Shown: positions 17,239 to 27,492 of the stretch, one piece after another
Layout: every line of letters begins with the position of its first letter
Position numbering within the stretch: position 1 is the stretch's first letter
Source of the DNA: Rhodoplanes sp963840055
GTDB taxonomy: Bacteria > Pseudomonadota > Alphaproteobacteria > Rhizobiales > Xanthobacteraceae
DNA: 64,000 nucleotides
Direction: 5' to 3'
Assembly: GCA_963840055.1 (NCBI GenBank)
Contig: CAWIXM010000008.1
Location: forward strand, 248,001 to 312,000
Made by a program: the position numbers and the translations under genes
The notes under the pieces: model-generated
Seen by the model: the letters and a program-made list of their open reading frames with translations, nothing else
The model's database searches: none
Told to the model about the DNA's origin: nothing

Positions 17239-18140
17239 GACGGTTCGGCGAAGAACTCTATCAGCGCCTTCGCCGTCGGTTCGGGGTTTTCTTCGCAGGG
17301 GAAATGCCCGGAATCGATCGCCATCCCGCGCACGTCTTTCGCCCACTCGCGCCAAACCGCGAGCGGATCGCTCTCGCTCGGAATGCCGGCTGCGCCCCAC
17401 AGCGCGAGCACCGGGCAGTCGATCAGTCGGCCTGCCGCGCGGTCAGCCTCGTCAAGGGCAAGGTCGGTCGTGCGCCCGGCGCGATAGTCCTCGCAGGTGG
17501 CGTGGATGCGCAGCGGATCCTGGAAGAAGGCGCGGTAGTGCAGGAGCGCGCGGGGATCGAATGCCGAAAGGTCCTTGGTCTTGGTCTCACTCGCGATCTT
17601 CCAGTCGAGATAATAGACCGGGTCCTTGCCGATCAGCGTTTCCGGGAACGGCGCGGGCAGCGCGAGAAAGGTCCAGTGCCAAACCTTGTAGGCGAGCGCG
17701 CGATCCATGCCGTGCCACATCGCATAGGTCGGGACGATGTCGAGCACGGCGAGCCTCGCCAGCCGGCCGGGATGATCGAGCGCCAGGCGATAGCCGACGC
17801 GCCCGCCGCGGTCATGGCCGGCGAGCGCAAAGCGCGCGAATCCCATCGCTTCCATCAAATCGATCATCGCGAGCGCCATCGCCCGCTTGGTGTAGGGCGC
17901 ATGATCCGGCCCGGCGCGTGGGACCGCCGACCAGCCATAGCCGGGCAGGTCGGGAATAATAAGGGTGAAATGTTGCGCCAAGATGGGCGCGACCTTGTGC
18001 CAGATCACGTTGGTTTGCGGATAGCCGTGCAGGAGCAGGAGCGGCGGGCCGTCGCCGCCGGCGCGGGCGAAAATCCTCCCCGCCGAGGTGTCGATCCAAT
18101 GGGCGGCAAAGCCGGGATAGAGGTCGGCAAGATCGGGCAT
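17235..18140 (-). CDS. Haloacetate (probably fluoroacetate) dehalogenase, alpha/beta hydrolase
   Basis: Alpha/beta hydrolase of 301 residues. By recalled similarity it closely resembles Rhodopseudomonas fluoroacetate dehalogenase, which converts haloacetate to glycolate plus halide. Nucleophile D110 lies in GHDRGGR, with carboxylate-binding R111 and R114. The charge-relay pair is D134 (VLDIVP) and H279 (DSGHF). The fluoride-binding trio H155, W156 (VWHWTF) and Y219 (CEDYRAG) is all present, at almost the same numbering as the known enzyme. The frame opens slightly upstream at a TTG, but MPDLADL at 18140 matches the family start. It follows purD by 61 bases and overlaps the patatin gene. Confidence 0.86.
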   Translation of the reverse strand: MPDLADLYPGFAAHWIDTSAGRIFARAGGDGPPLLLLHGYPQTNVIWHKVAPILAQHFTLIIPDLPGYGWSAVPRAGPDHAPYTKRAMALAMIDLMEAMGFARFALAGHDRGGRVGYRLALDHPGRLARLAVLDIVPTYAMWHGMDRALAYKVWHWTFLALPAPFPETLIGKDPVYYLDWKIASETKTKDLSAFDPRALLHYRAFFQDPLRIHATCEDYRAGRTTDLALDEADRAAGRLIDCPVLALWGAAGIPSESDPLAVWREWAKDVRGMAIDSGHFPCEENPEPTAKALIEFFAEPS

Positions 18141-18201
18141 AGGGGAGTTGCCTTGTAGCAGTGCGTTGATTGGAGCCAAGACCAGAAAGCGATTACATCG
18201 A

Positions 18202-19491
<1,290 letters not shown>

Positions 19492-19756
19492 CGTCGTGTA
19501 ATCAAATGACGATTACGTCTATGGCGCGGCTTGGTTCGGCGGCGCAAGCCCATTCACGTGCATTCAACCGCCGATTCGACTATAGTCGCCATGCCCCGGC
19601 AGCAGCGCACCCCTTCGTCCTCGTGCTCGGACTTGCTGCTTCGTCAGTGGGCGCGCGATAGGCGCGGCGCCGCGCTCGGTTGAGCCCAACCACGCTGCCG
19701 ACAACAGGCTAGAACATGATGATTTGGGCTTGGTTCGTTCCGCCTTACCTGCAGTG

Positions 19757-19840
19757 GTCATGCCCCGCGGAGGCGGGGCATCCAGTAGTCACGGAGAGCG
19801 TTTGTGTTTACTGGATCGCCCGCTTTCGCGGACGATGACG
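19757..19840. repeat. Palindromic intergenic repeat with GTCATGCCCCGC / GATGAC ends
   Basis: Contains hairpin GCCCCGCGGAGGCGGGGC, then an inverted pair ATCCAGTA (19780-19787) / TACTGGAT and hairpin GCCCGCTTTCGCGG, ending GATGACG. It occupies the middle of the 499-base gap between divergent purD and the MFS gene. The rest of that gap (19492-19756 and 19841-19990) shows no gene and no convincing promoter box. Confidence 0.6.
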
Positions 19841-19990
19841 GGTAGAAGGGTCGATTCCACGTCAATTCATCCTGCGCTAGGCGCGACGCTTCAAGCGCCT
19901 CAATTCTAACTCCGGACGCACCGGAGATCTGCATTATCGACCGATCGCCTGAGGCCTCCCGTTTGGGCGGCAAGGGAAGGGAACGGTGCT

Positions 19991-21253
19991 TTGACGCAAC
20001 GACTGAACAAGCCGCTGCTCGCCATGAATTTTTTTGCCGGGGACGTGACGGCGGGCTTTGGGCCGTATCTTGCGATCTATTTGCTGTCCCAGATGCACTG
20101 GCAGACCGGCAGGATCGGCTTGGCGCTTGCGCTCGGCTCCATCGTCACCGTCATCATTCAAACGCCGGCCGGCGCGCTCATCGACTGGACGGATCGCAAG
20201 CGGGACCTGCTGATCGCATGCGCCAGCGTTGTCGCGATCGCGGCAGTGTTGGTGATCATGACGAATTCGACGCCGATTATCTTCGCCGCGCAAACCCTGA
20301 TGGGCGGATCGCTTGCATTTCTCGGCCCCCTCATCGCGGCGATCACCCTCGGGGTGGTCGGTCGTGAGATGTTCACGCGCCAAACGGGCGCGAACCAGGC
20401 CTGGAATCACGCCGGCAACGTCACTGCCGCTGCGCTCGCCGCGGCGCTCGCGTTGTATGGCTTCGTCGACGGCGTCTTCGTGTTGATAACGGCCATGGCG
20501 GCTGGAATGATCACGGCGGTGTGCCTCATCTCGCCGTCCGAGATCGACTACGAGACCGCTCGGGGAGGCATCGCCGTAGGGGCCGGCGGCGAGGAACAGC
20601 CGAGCGGATTTAGCACGATTGTCGGCGATCGTCGGCTGCTGGTGTTTGCGACGTCGATATTCCTCTTTCATTTCGCCAACGCCGCGATGCTGCCGCTCGT
20701 CAGCCAGAAGCTTGCTTTGGGCGGAACGACGGGAACTGGGATCGCATTCACCTCCGCCTGCATCATCGCGGCGCAATTCGTCATGATCGCCATGGCGGTG
20801 CTGTGCGGCCGCACCGCCGATCGCTGGGGAAGAAAACCCCTGTTCCTGCTTGCTTTCGCCATTCTGCCGATTCGCGGGGTCCTCTACACGCTGACCGACT
20901 CGTCGGTTTTGTTGGTGGCGATCCAGGCCCTCGACGGCGTCGCCAACGGAATCTTTGCAATCATCTTCCTGCTCGTCCTCTCCGACGTGACCGAAGGGAC
21001 GGGACGCTTCAACGTTGCGCAGGGAGCGCTCGCGACCCTGGTCGGAATCGGTGCGTCGCTCAGCAACCTTCTGGCGGAGGAGATCGTTGAGCATTTCAAC
21101 TACAATTTCGCCTTCTACTTTTTGGCGATCATCGCGTTGCTCGGCATGCTGTTGTACTTGGCCCTCATGCCGGAAACCGCCCCCCATGCTCAGAAAGGAA
21201 GCGACGACGGCCTGGCGGTAGCGGAAACCTCCAACCCGATCGCAGGCGAATGA
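19991..21253 (+). CDS. MFS transporter
   Basis: A 420-residue major-facilitator permease with about twelve hydrophobic segments. The loop 2-3 motif appears as GALIDWTDRKRD (about residue 60) and its repeat in the second half as GRTADRWGRKPLF (about residue 275). A soluble loop rich in Gly/Glu separates the halves near residue 200. The start is TTG at 19991, preceded by GGAAGGGAA; an internal ATG (M12) is an alternative. The substrate is unknown. The next gene starts 48 bases after it on the same strand, so the two permeases may be co-expressed. Confidence 0.85.
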   Translation: MTQRLNKPLLAMNFFAGDVTAGFGPYLAIYLLSQMHWQTGRIGLALALGSIVTVIIQTPAGALIDWTDRKRDLLIACASVVAIAAVLVIMTNSTPIIFAAQTLMGGSLAFLGPLIAAITLGVVGREMFTRQTGANQAWNHAGNVTAAALAAALALYGFVDGVFVLITAMAAGMITAVCLISPSEIDYETARGGIAVGAGGEEQPSGFSTIVGDRRLLVFATSIFLFHFANAAMLPLVSQKLALGGTTGTGIAFTSACIIAAQFVMIAMAVLCGRTADRWGRKPLFLLAFAILPIRGVLYTLTDSSVLLVAIQALDGVANGIFAIIFLLVLSDVTEGTGRFNVAQGALATLVGIGASLSNLLAEEIVEHFNYNFAFYFLAIIALLGMLLYLALMPETAPHAQKGSDDGLAVAETSNPIAGE

Positions 21254-21301
21254 ACGGCGCGCACCCAGCAGCCGTCGCGATCCTGGCGTAACGGTCCGCC
21301 G

Positions 21302-22561
21302 ATGTCCGTTGGCCTTGCAATTTCGCTCGGTATATTTGGACTGATCGCGGTCCGCGAATGGTTGCCGGAATGGCTCAAGATCTGGCACATCATGCTTGTC
21401 GGAGCAGGCGTCATGCTGCTCGCCGGCGAAATCAGCCCGCGGGACGCTCTCGCGGCAGTCGATTGGAACATCATCGCCTATCTGTTTGCGGTTTTTTCAA
21501 TCGGCACCTCGCTTTACCTCAACGGCGTATCGCATCGGATAGCCGACCGGCTTGTTGGGCTGGGCTCGGCCAAAGCCGCGCTCGCAGCATTCATCGTCTG
21601 CTTTGCCGTTGTCGCCGCGATCGTCACGAATGACGCCGCCGCAATTATCGGCGCACCAATCGCATTCGTCCTTGCCGCGCGCACCGGAGTCGATCCCAAG
21701 ACGTTCCTGATCGCCCTGTGCGTGACCGTCACGGTGGGAAGCATGGCGACGCCGATCGGCAATCCTCAAAACCTGCTGATCGCCGAAAGCGGCGACTTGC
21801 CGGCGCCGCTTTTCACCTTTCTGGCCTGGCTCATCGTTCCGACCGTGATCTCGCTCGCGATGGCCGCTTGGTGGTTTTCGTATTCGCTCAAGTCGGATGG
21901 TTCCAGTTCCGGCGCTGTGGCCGAGCGCGCGTCTGTTTCGGAAAGCGACAAGAAGCTTTGGCCCTCGCTCATCGCGGTCGGATTACTGGGCGTCCTCGTG
22001 ACTGCCGACAGCGTCATGTCCGTGTTCGACCCTAAAAGCGGAATTCCGCTCGGTCTTGCCGCGTGCGTCGCTTGCATTCCGGTCTACGCGTTCGATCGTC
22101 GGCGGAAACAAACCTTCTTGGGATTGGACTGGCCGACATTGGTTTTCTTTGTCGCGATGTTCATCGTCACCGGCGCGTTACTCACTTCGGGCTCGCTGCA
22201 CCGCTTGCTCGGCGATGTCCGCGCGCAGATGACCGACCCGCTCGTTACCGCCGCGATCGGATTCTTCGGAAGTCAGATTTTTTCGAATGTTCCGCTCGTC
22301 GATATGTACCTGAAGGTGGCCAACTCTTACTCGACCGACAGCCTGATCATGCTCGCGGCTTCGTCCACCCTCGCCGGCAATGTCTTTATCATCGGCGCGG
22401 CGAGCAACGTTATCGTACTGCAACAATCCGAGGCGTTCGGCGGACCGTCGATGACGTTTACTGAGTTCTTCAGGGCGGTTCTGCCGGTGGGTGCGTTTTC
22501 GACGATATTCACGCTCGGCTGGGTTTATGCCGTGTCATGGGTGCTGGCTTCTTGGGCGTGA
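21302..22561 (+). CDS. SLC13 / ArsB-NhaD-type anion permease
   Basis: A 419-residue membrane protein of the ion-transporter superfamily. Signatures are the re-entrant-loop regions VTNDAAAIIGAPIAF (about residue 105) and GSMATPIGNPQNLLIAESG (about residue 145), with a mirror motif SNVPLVDMYLK near residue 325 and AGNVFIIGAASNVIV near 360. These are the pseudo-repeated transport loops of citrate/arsenite/Na+-H+ families. The substrate cannot be read from sequence; an inorganic anion or a dicarboxylate is likely. It probably forms an operon with the MFS gene upstream. Confidence 0.82.
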   Translation: MSVGLAISLGIFGLIAVREWLPEWLKIWHIMLVGAGVMLLAGEISPRDALAAVDWNIIAYLFAVFSIGTSLYLNGVSHRIADRLVGLGSAKAALAAFIVCFAVVAAIVTNDAAAIIGAPIAFVLAARTGVDPKTFLIALCVTVTVGSMATPIGNPQNLLIAESGDLPAPLFTFLAWLIVPTVISLAMAAWWFSYSLKSDGSSSGAVAERASVSESDKKLWPSLIAVGLLGVLVTADSVMSVFDPKSGIPLGLAACVACIPVYAFDRRRKQTFLGLDWPTLVFFVAMFIVTGALLTSGSLHRLLGDVRAQMTDPLVTAAIGFFGSQIFSNVPLVDMYLKVANSYSTDSLIMLAASSTLAGNVFIIGAASNVIVLQQSEAFGGPSMTFTEFFRAVLPVGAFSTIFTLGWVYAVSWVLASWA

Positions 22562-22725
22562 GTGATCAGTCTGAGTGCGCCGGCGGCCAAGTGCGAGATC
22601 CGGCGACGCAAGAAGCGACAGGAGACGAAAAGCGAATTAGCGCGTAACGTTCTCCCTACCCGCAGCGAACTCCGTAACGGTGGAATTTGCCCGGTTTCTG
22701 CCTCGCTCACACGGAGTGCAATCCC

Positions 22726-23106
22726 ATGCTCAAGCTGGCGATGAGGCTCTTGGTCGGCCTCGCTGTCGTCCTTTCGTTAGGATTAGCCGTCAGTGCCGCA
22801 CAACCATATGAGGAAAAATCGTTCAACGAAGCGCAGGCGGCGGGCAAGACCGTGCTGATCGATGTCACTGCCTCCTGGTGCCCGACCTGCAAGAAACAGG
22901 AGCCGATCATCCGGGCCATCGAAAAGGAGCGGCCGAACCTGGTCGTTTACGAGGTCGATTTCGACAAAGCCAAAGACCTCCTACAGCGGCTGCAGGTGCG
23001 GGCCCAGAGCACGCTGATCGTCTACAAGGGTCGGAAGGAAGTCGCTCGGTCTACGGCTGAAACCGATCCTGGCCGTCTCCGCGCCCTGGTCGCCAAAGGA
23101 TTTTAG
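22726..23106 (+). CDS. Periplasmic thioredoxin family protein
   Basis: A 126-residue exported thioredoxin-like protein: signal peptide LAMRLLVGLAVVLSLGLAVSAA (residues 4-25), then a thioredoxin fold with active site WCPTCK near residue 51 and STLIVYKGRK carrying the beta-4 strand. The cis-Pro expected before the strand is replaced by Ser (RAQSTLIV), which is unusual and could change substrate docking. It lies 2 bases before a CcdA-like gene, so it is probably reduced through that membrane protein. The pair resembles a split DsbD. Confidence 0.85.
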   Translation: MLKLAMRLLVGLAVVLSLGLAVSAAQPYEEKSFNEAQAAGKTVLIDVTASWCPTCKKQEPIIRAIEKERPNLVVYEVDFDKAKDLLQRLQVRAQSTLIVYKGRKEVARSTAETDPGRLRALVAKGF

Positions 23107-23108
23107 GC

Positions 23109-23834
23109 ATGGCGGCGCTTGCGGGTCTGGCGTTGAGCTATCTCGCGGGCGCTCTGTCCACCTTGTCTCCCTGCGTCCTCCCGCTGCTCCCGATCATCCT
23201 GATCGGCTCGATCTCACGCCACCCATGGGGGCCCCTTGCGCTCGCTGCGGGCCTGTCGGCGTCCTTCGCGGTCGTGGGAACTTTGGTCGCCTCGGCCGGG
23301 TTCGCCATCGGCCTAAACCCTGCCGCGCTCCGCGCGGGGGTGGCGATCCTACTGGTCGTCGCGGGTGCGGTCCTGCTTGTGCCAAGTCTGCAGGCACGGC
23401 TCGCGTTTGCCACCGGTCCGATCGCGGGCGGCGCGCAGTCTTTCGTCGACCGATTTCAAGCATCCGGGCTGAAGGGACAGTTCCTGTTGGGGGCGGCGCT
23501 GGGGGCAATCTGGTCGCCCTGCTCCGGGCCGACGCTTGGGGCCGCCATTGGCCTTGCTGCGCAAACCGACACGGCCGCGCAGGCCGCAGTGACGATGGCG
23601 GCCTTCGGGCTCGGCGCCGCGACGCCGATTCTGGCGCTCGCCTACGGCTCACGTCGCGCCGTGCTTACGCGCCGCGACCGGCTTGATTGGCTTTCCCGTG
23701 TCGGCAAACCTCTCATGGGCGTGGTTCTGATCGTTGTGGGCGTGTTTGCGCTGAGCGGCCTCGACAGGACAATCGAGACCGTTCTCACGGAAGCCATGCC
23801 GGATTGGCTGGTTACGCTTACGACCCAGTATTGA
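23109..23834 (+). CDS. CcdA-like cytochrome c biogenesis / DsbD-type transmembrane protein
   Basis: A 241-residue protein with six hydrophobic segments that carries electrons across the inner membrane by thiol exchange. The two redox Cys lie in LSPCVLPLLP (residue 22) and SPCSGPTLGAAIGLA (about residue 139), in symmetric helices as in CcdA. It follows the periplasmic thioredoxin gene by 2 bases. Together they should move reducing power from cytosolic thioredoxin to a periplasmic partner, for example apocytochrome c or another client. No other cytochrome c maturation gene lies nearby. Confidence 0.88.
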   Translation: MAALAGLALSYLAGALSTLSPCVLPLLPIILIGSISRHPWGPLALAAGLSASFAVVGTLVASAGFAIGLNPAALRAGVAILLVVAGAVLLVPSLQARLAFATGPIAGGAQSFVDRFQASGLKGQFLLGAALGAIWSPCSGPTLGAAIGLAAQTDTAAQAAVTMAAFGLGAATPILALAYGSRRAVLTRRDRLDWLSRVGKPLMGVVLIVVGVFALSGLDRTIETVLTEAMPDWLVTLTTQY

Positions 23835-23903
23835 ATTCGGCGGCGGCGCTTAGCCGCCTGCCGGTGAGGGAGAGAGTTCCGAGATCGCCGCAGCTTGGCC
23901 CAC

Positions 23904-24009
23904 TTAGGGCGAATTCCGTTCCGGTGGAATCGGAATTCGCTCTTGTTTTTCTTTAGTGGTCGCATTGTCTGCGGCGAACCGGTTCCCACTTCGCCGGAAA
24001 ATGCTCTAG
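23904..24009 (+). repeat. Double-hairpin dispersed repeat, copy 1
   Basis: About 105 bases: first hairpin GCGAATTCCG...CGGAATTCGC, spacer TTGTTTTTCTTTAGTGGTC, then second hairpin GCATTGTCTGCGGCGAA...TTCGCCGGAAAATGC, ending CTCTAG. Five copies exist in the window. Here the terminal CTAG supplies the TAG stop of the minus-strand ybjN-type gene. Confidence 0.85.
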
Positions 24010-24506
24010 GCTTCGCCGCGGGTCTCGAACAGCGCCGTGTCGATCGCCTCGCGGGGGCTCTTGCCCGCCCACAGCAGGTACTGGAAGGCTTGGTAGTAGC
24101 GCTCGCAGGCGTCGACTGCCGTGGCGAGCAGGAATTCGCATTGCGGGCCGGAGGGGGTGGCTCCCCCGGTAAGCACGAGCGCGTGGCGGAACATGACGAG
24201 CCCGTCTTTCGCCCAGACGTCGAAATGGCCGATCCAAAGCTCTTCGTTGATCATGGACACGAGTTCGGTCATGTCGGCGCGCCGACGCTCCGGGAACTTG
24301 AGGTCGATTGCGCAGGCGAGATGCAGCACCTCGAGGTCGCCCATCCAGGTGAATGACGCCTGGTAGTCGGCCCAAAGTCCCGAGATCACGAGGGTAAGCT
24401 CGTCCTCGCTGGCGCGAGCGAACGACCAACCATGCGCCGCCGCCACATGCTCGACGGTTTCGACCGGATTGGCTGCTCTTGGAACCGGAATCTCTGAAAG
24501 CGACAT
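24006..24506 (-). CDS. YbjN domain-containing protein
   Basis: A 166-residue cytosolic protein of the YbjN family, a fold related to type III secretion chaperones and without known enzymatic activity. Features are NPVETVEHVAAAHGW (about residue 12), LWADYQASFTWMGDLEVLHLACAIDL (about 45-70), ELVSMINEELWIGHFDVW (about 83) and CERYYQAFQYLLWAGKSP near the C-terminus. The frame opens as far as 24797, but the ATG at 24506 follows GGGAG and fits the family length. Its stop codon is provided by the end of a dispersed repeat. It may act as a regulator or chaperone; function unproven. Confidence 0.85.
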   Translation of the reverse strand: MSLSEIPVPRAANPVETVEHVAAAHGWSFARASEDELTLVISGLWADYQASFTWMGDLEVLHLACAIDLKFPERRRADMTELVSMINEELWIGHFDVWAKDGLVMFRHALVLTGGATPSGPQCEFLLATAVDACERYYQAFQYLLWAGKSPREAIDTALFETRGEA

Positions 24507-24871
24507 GCTACTCCCACCCGATGTCGGATGCTTCAGCGTGCACGCCCGGGCACAGATAGATGCACCATGCGACTGCGCCTTACGCCTGCACGAACGACTT
24601 CTGACCGGCCAACCGCGGCGCCGAACCGCTCCGCCGATCAGCCCTGGCAACCGGCCCCGCCCACCAGCATTGTCCAAGGGATTGTAGATTCGTCGAAATT
24701 TAGCAACGCGCCAGTTTGCTTGGTCCACAAAGAAGGATGCGACATGTTGACTCAAGCGGGCTTCGCGCAATTCGCGAGCCGGGGCGCGCGTCTGCAATCA
24801 GCGGCAGAAGGTGGGCGTGATTAGGAAATTTTCCCGCGCCCAGGAGCGATTCCGGCGGCCCAGGCCGAGAG
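24507..24871. other. Intergenic region without recognised gene
   Basis: Between prs and the ybjN-type gene, both minus strand. Short open frames on both strands lack family signals and good ribosome sites. It must contain the promoter for the ybjN-type gene and any prs terminator, but neither can be pointed out with confidence. Confidence 0.3.
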
Positions 24872-25825
24872 TCAGTCGAACAGCGTGGAGACCGATCGCT
24901 CGGACGCGGTTCGGGCAATCGCTTCGCCGAGGAGCGTCGCGATCGACAAGACGCGGATGTTCTCGGCGACGCGGACCGCCTCGGTCGGCTGGATCGAATC
25001 AGTGATCACCAGTTCCTTCAATTGGGAAGCGGTGACGCGGGCGACTGCTCCGCCGGACAGGACGCCGTGGCTGATATAGGCATAGACCTCACGCGCGCCC
25101 TGGTTCAGCAGCGCGTCGGCCGCGTTGACCAGCGTGCCGCCGGAATCGACGATGTCGTCGACCAGAATGCAGATGCGCGCATCGACGTCGCCGATCACGT
25201 TCATGACTTCCGACTCGCCCGCGCGCTCGCGGCGCTTGTCGATGATGGCGAGCGGCGCGTTGATCCGCTTGGCGAGGGCGCGCGCCCGCACGACGCCGCC
25301 GACATCGGGAGAAACCACCATGACATTCGACAGATCGAAGCGCTCGCGGATGTCGCGCACCATCACCGGCGAAGCGTAAAGATTGTCGGTCGGGATGTCG
25401 AAAAAGCCCTGGATCTGGCCGGCATGGAGGTCGACAGTGAGGACGCGGTTGGCGCCCGCATAGGTGATCAGATTGGCGACGAGCTTCGCCGAGATCGGCG
25501 TGCGCGGCCCCGGCTTGCGATCCTGCCGCGCATAGCCGAAATAGGGCAGTACCGCGGTGATGCGCCGCGCCGACGCGCGCCTGAGCGCATCGATTATGAT
25601 CAATAACTCCATGAGATGATCATTGGCAGGATACGACGTCGATTGGATCACGAACACGTCGGTCCCGCGCACATTGTCGACGATCTCGACGAAAATCTCC
25701 ATGTCGGCAAAGCGCCGAACTACGGCCTTGGCGAGCGGCGTTTTAAGATAGGCGGCGATCGCTTCTGCAAGTCTCGGGTTGGAATTGCCGGCGACGAGCC
25801 TGATCGCTCCATTATTGCCAGCCAT
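24872..25825 (-). CDS. prs: Ribose-phosphate pyrophosphokinase
   Basis: Makes PRPP from ribose-5-phosphate and ATP for nucleotide, histidine and tryptophan synthesis. The 317-residue protein has FADMEIFVEI, NDHLMELLIIIDALRRASARRITAVLPYFGYARQDRK with the ATP flexible loop, DLHAGQIQGFFDIPTDNLYA with the divalent cation site, DVGGVVRARALAKR, and the PRPP loop VDDIVDSGGTL. The ATG at 25825 is preceded by GGGAGGTGGGA at good spacing; the upstream MSVREVG extension is less likely. Single-gene unit. Confidence 0.96.
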   Translation of the reverse strand: MAGNNGAIRLVAGNSNPRLAEAIAAYLKTPLAKAVVRRFADMEIFVEIVDNVRGTDVFVIQSTSYPANDHLMELLIIIDALRRASARRITAVLPYFGYARQDRKPGPRTPISAKLVANLITYAGANRVLTVDLHAGQIQGFFDIPTDNLYASPVMVRDIRERFDLSNVMVVSPDVGGVVRARALAKRINAPLAIIDKRRERAGESEVMNVIGDVDARICILVDDIVDSGGTLVNAADALLNQGAREVYAYISHGVLSGGAVARVTASQLKELVITDSIQPTEAVRVAENIRVLSIATLLGEAIARTASERSVSTLFD

Positions 25826-25997
25826 TCCCACCTCCCGAACGCTCATCCAAGCAGCGCCCTATGGACGCGGCTTTGATTACCTTCAGGTCCGCAGCTTAGC
25901 AAGATGAAGGATTTATTCGCAGGGGCGTTTCTCGCCGGGATCGATACGCTCGACGCCACCGAATCTTGCCCCAGAGAATTGTTTGATGCCCACTCGC

Positions 25998-26582
25998 CTA
26001 TTGCGCGGCCGCTACCGCGATCGTGGGAGCCTCAGTGGGTTCGGTTTGGGGCTTCGCTGGTTCATGCGAGGGGGAGCCGAGGAACGCGACCAGCCGGTCC
26101 ATCCCGCCCCGCGCAATCTTGCGGATGACGGCGTCGTCGGCCGCGGCCCAGGTCTTCCGGCCGGTGCCGGTTATTGTCTCTTTGCCCGAGAGCCGCCGCG
26201 CGCGTTGCTGATTGGCGTCGTACACGTCCCACACCCAATGAACGACGGAGCGTTTGGGATAGACGATGGTCGCCGCGAAAATGCGGATGTGATAATGGGC
26301 GGGCGCTCCGCGCGACACGACCGCGATCTGGCGCGCTCCGGCTTCCTCCGACAGGTGACGCACCAGCTTCGCGTAAACGCTCTCGGGCGGGCCATCGATC
26401 GATTCGAAGGCGATGGTCGGTCCGCTTCCCGACGCCAACGGTCCGGGCGTGGGCAGTTGTCCGGTGGTGGAATTGCAGGCGCTACCGCCGAGCGCCAGCA
26501 TCAGCGCCGCAGTCAAGCCGAGTAGCCGTATACCACTTTTCGTCCGCGGCGCGCCGGCGCGCCGGTCCGTTCCCCCGTCCAT
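25998..26582 (-). CDS. Hypothetical lipoprotein
   Basis: A 194-residue protein with a basic N-terminus, hydrophobic segment LLGLTAALMLALGG and lipobox GSAC with Cys at residue 36, so it is probably lipid-anchored in the envelope. The mature part has IDGPPESVYAKLVRHLSEEA, YHIRIFAATIVYPKRSVVHWVWDVYDANQQRARRLSG and a C-terminal Pro/Ala-rich tail. The WVWDVYDANQQRA segment recalls rhizobial outer-membrane lipoproteins of unknown role. It is upstream of prs on the same strand but separated by 172 bases. Confidence 0.7.
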   Translation of the reverse strand: MDGGTDRRAGAPRTKSGIRLLGLTAALMLALGGSACNSTTGQLPTPGPLASGSGPTIAFESIDGPPESVYAKLVRHLSEEAGARQIAVVSRGAPAHYHIRIFAATIVYPKRSVVHWVWDVYDANQQRARRLSGKETITGTGRKTWAAADDAVIRKIARGGMDRLVAFLGSPSHEPAKPQTEPTEAPTIAVAAAQ

Positions 26583-26712
26583 CTAAGCCCCCGCTGGCTT
26601 GCTGCGTCGGCCTGCCGGGGCAGACCTCGCGGGCGGATTAATCCGCCATGCTGAGCCGAGATGGAATTTACTCCCACAGGCCGCCGGGGTCCAGCAAAAG
26701 GATAACGAAGGG

Positions 26713-27492
26713 TTAATCGGCAGCGAGCGCGATCGCGTTGAGGTGGCGGCCGTAGTCGGATTCGCCTAGGTGCGTCATCCGTCTATAGCTATAGAAGCGC
26801 TCTGCATCCGCGTAAGTACAAACCCCGACATCCTCGACGCTCATCACTTCGGCGCGGGCGAGCCGGGCGGCGATATAGCCGGCGAGGTCGAACATCGCGC
26901 GCCCGGGGCGCTTCGATGGCGCGAAGAAGCGCCGGTTGCTCGTCTCTTCGGACAGGAACTGCTCCACGACTTCCGGGCCGACTTCGTAATTGGGCTGGCG
27001 AATCATCGGGCCGATCGCTGCAACGATGCGCGCGCGGCGCGCCCCCAGCCGTTCCATCGCCCCGATGGCCGCATCGGTGACGCCGGCAAGCGCCCCGCGC
27101 CATCCGGCATGGGCGGCGCCCACCACGCGGGCGGTTGCGTCGGCGAACAAAACCGGACCGCAGTCCGCGGTCGAGGCGGCGATGGCGAGGCCCGGCCGGC
27201 GGGTGACGATCGCGTCGGCGCGGGGGCGCTGGTCGGCGGGCCACGGTTCCTCGGCGACGACGACATCGGGCGAATGCACTTGATAGATGCTGACGAGACG
27301 GTCCGGGCCGACGCCAAGGGCCTCCGCCATGCGCGCGCGGTTTTCCGCAACGAGCTGCGGATCGTCGGCCGAGCCGACGCCGGCGTTCAGACTCGCATAG
27401 ACGCCCCGCGACACGCCGCCTGCGCGGGTGAAGAAGGCGTGGCGGACCGCCGGCAGGGAGGCGAGCGAGCGAGCTTGCAGCAGCATCGTCAT
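26713..27492 (-). CDS. pgeF: Peptidoglycan editing factor PgeF (multicopper polyphenol oxidase family)
   Basis: Amidase of the YfiH/PgeF (DUF152) family, which removes wrongly incorporated amino acids from UDP-MurNAc precursors and also has purine nucleoside/laccase-like activity. The 259-residue protein carries the zinc/copper ligands in YQVHS (about residue 71), STADCGPVLF (Cys near 111) and GAAHAGWRG (His near 129). The C-terminal YSYRRMTHLGESDYGRHLNAI is also conserved. Its ATG overlaps the stop of the methyltransferase gene as ATGA, so it is translationally coupled to it. Last gene of the lgt operon. Confidence 0.93.
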   Translation of the reverse strand: MTMLLQARSLASLPAVRHAFFTRAGGVSRGVYASLNAGVGSADDPQLVAENRARMAEALGVGPDRLVSIYQVHSPDVVVAEEPWPADQRPRADAIVTRRPGLAIAASTADCGPVLFADATARVVGAAHAGWRGALAGVTDAAIGAMERLGARRARIVAAIGPMIRQPNYEVGPEVVEQFLSEETSNRRFFAPSKRPGRAMFDLAGYIAARLARAEVMSVEDVGVCTYADAERFYSYRRMTHLGESDYGRHLNAIALAAD

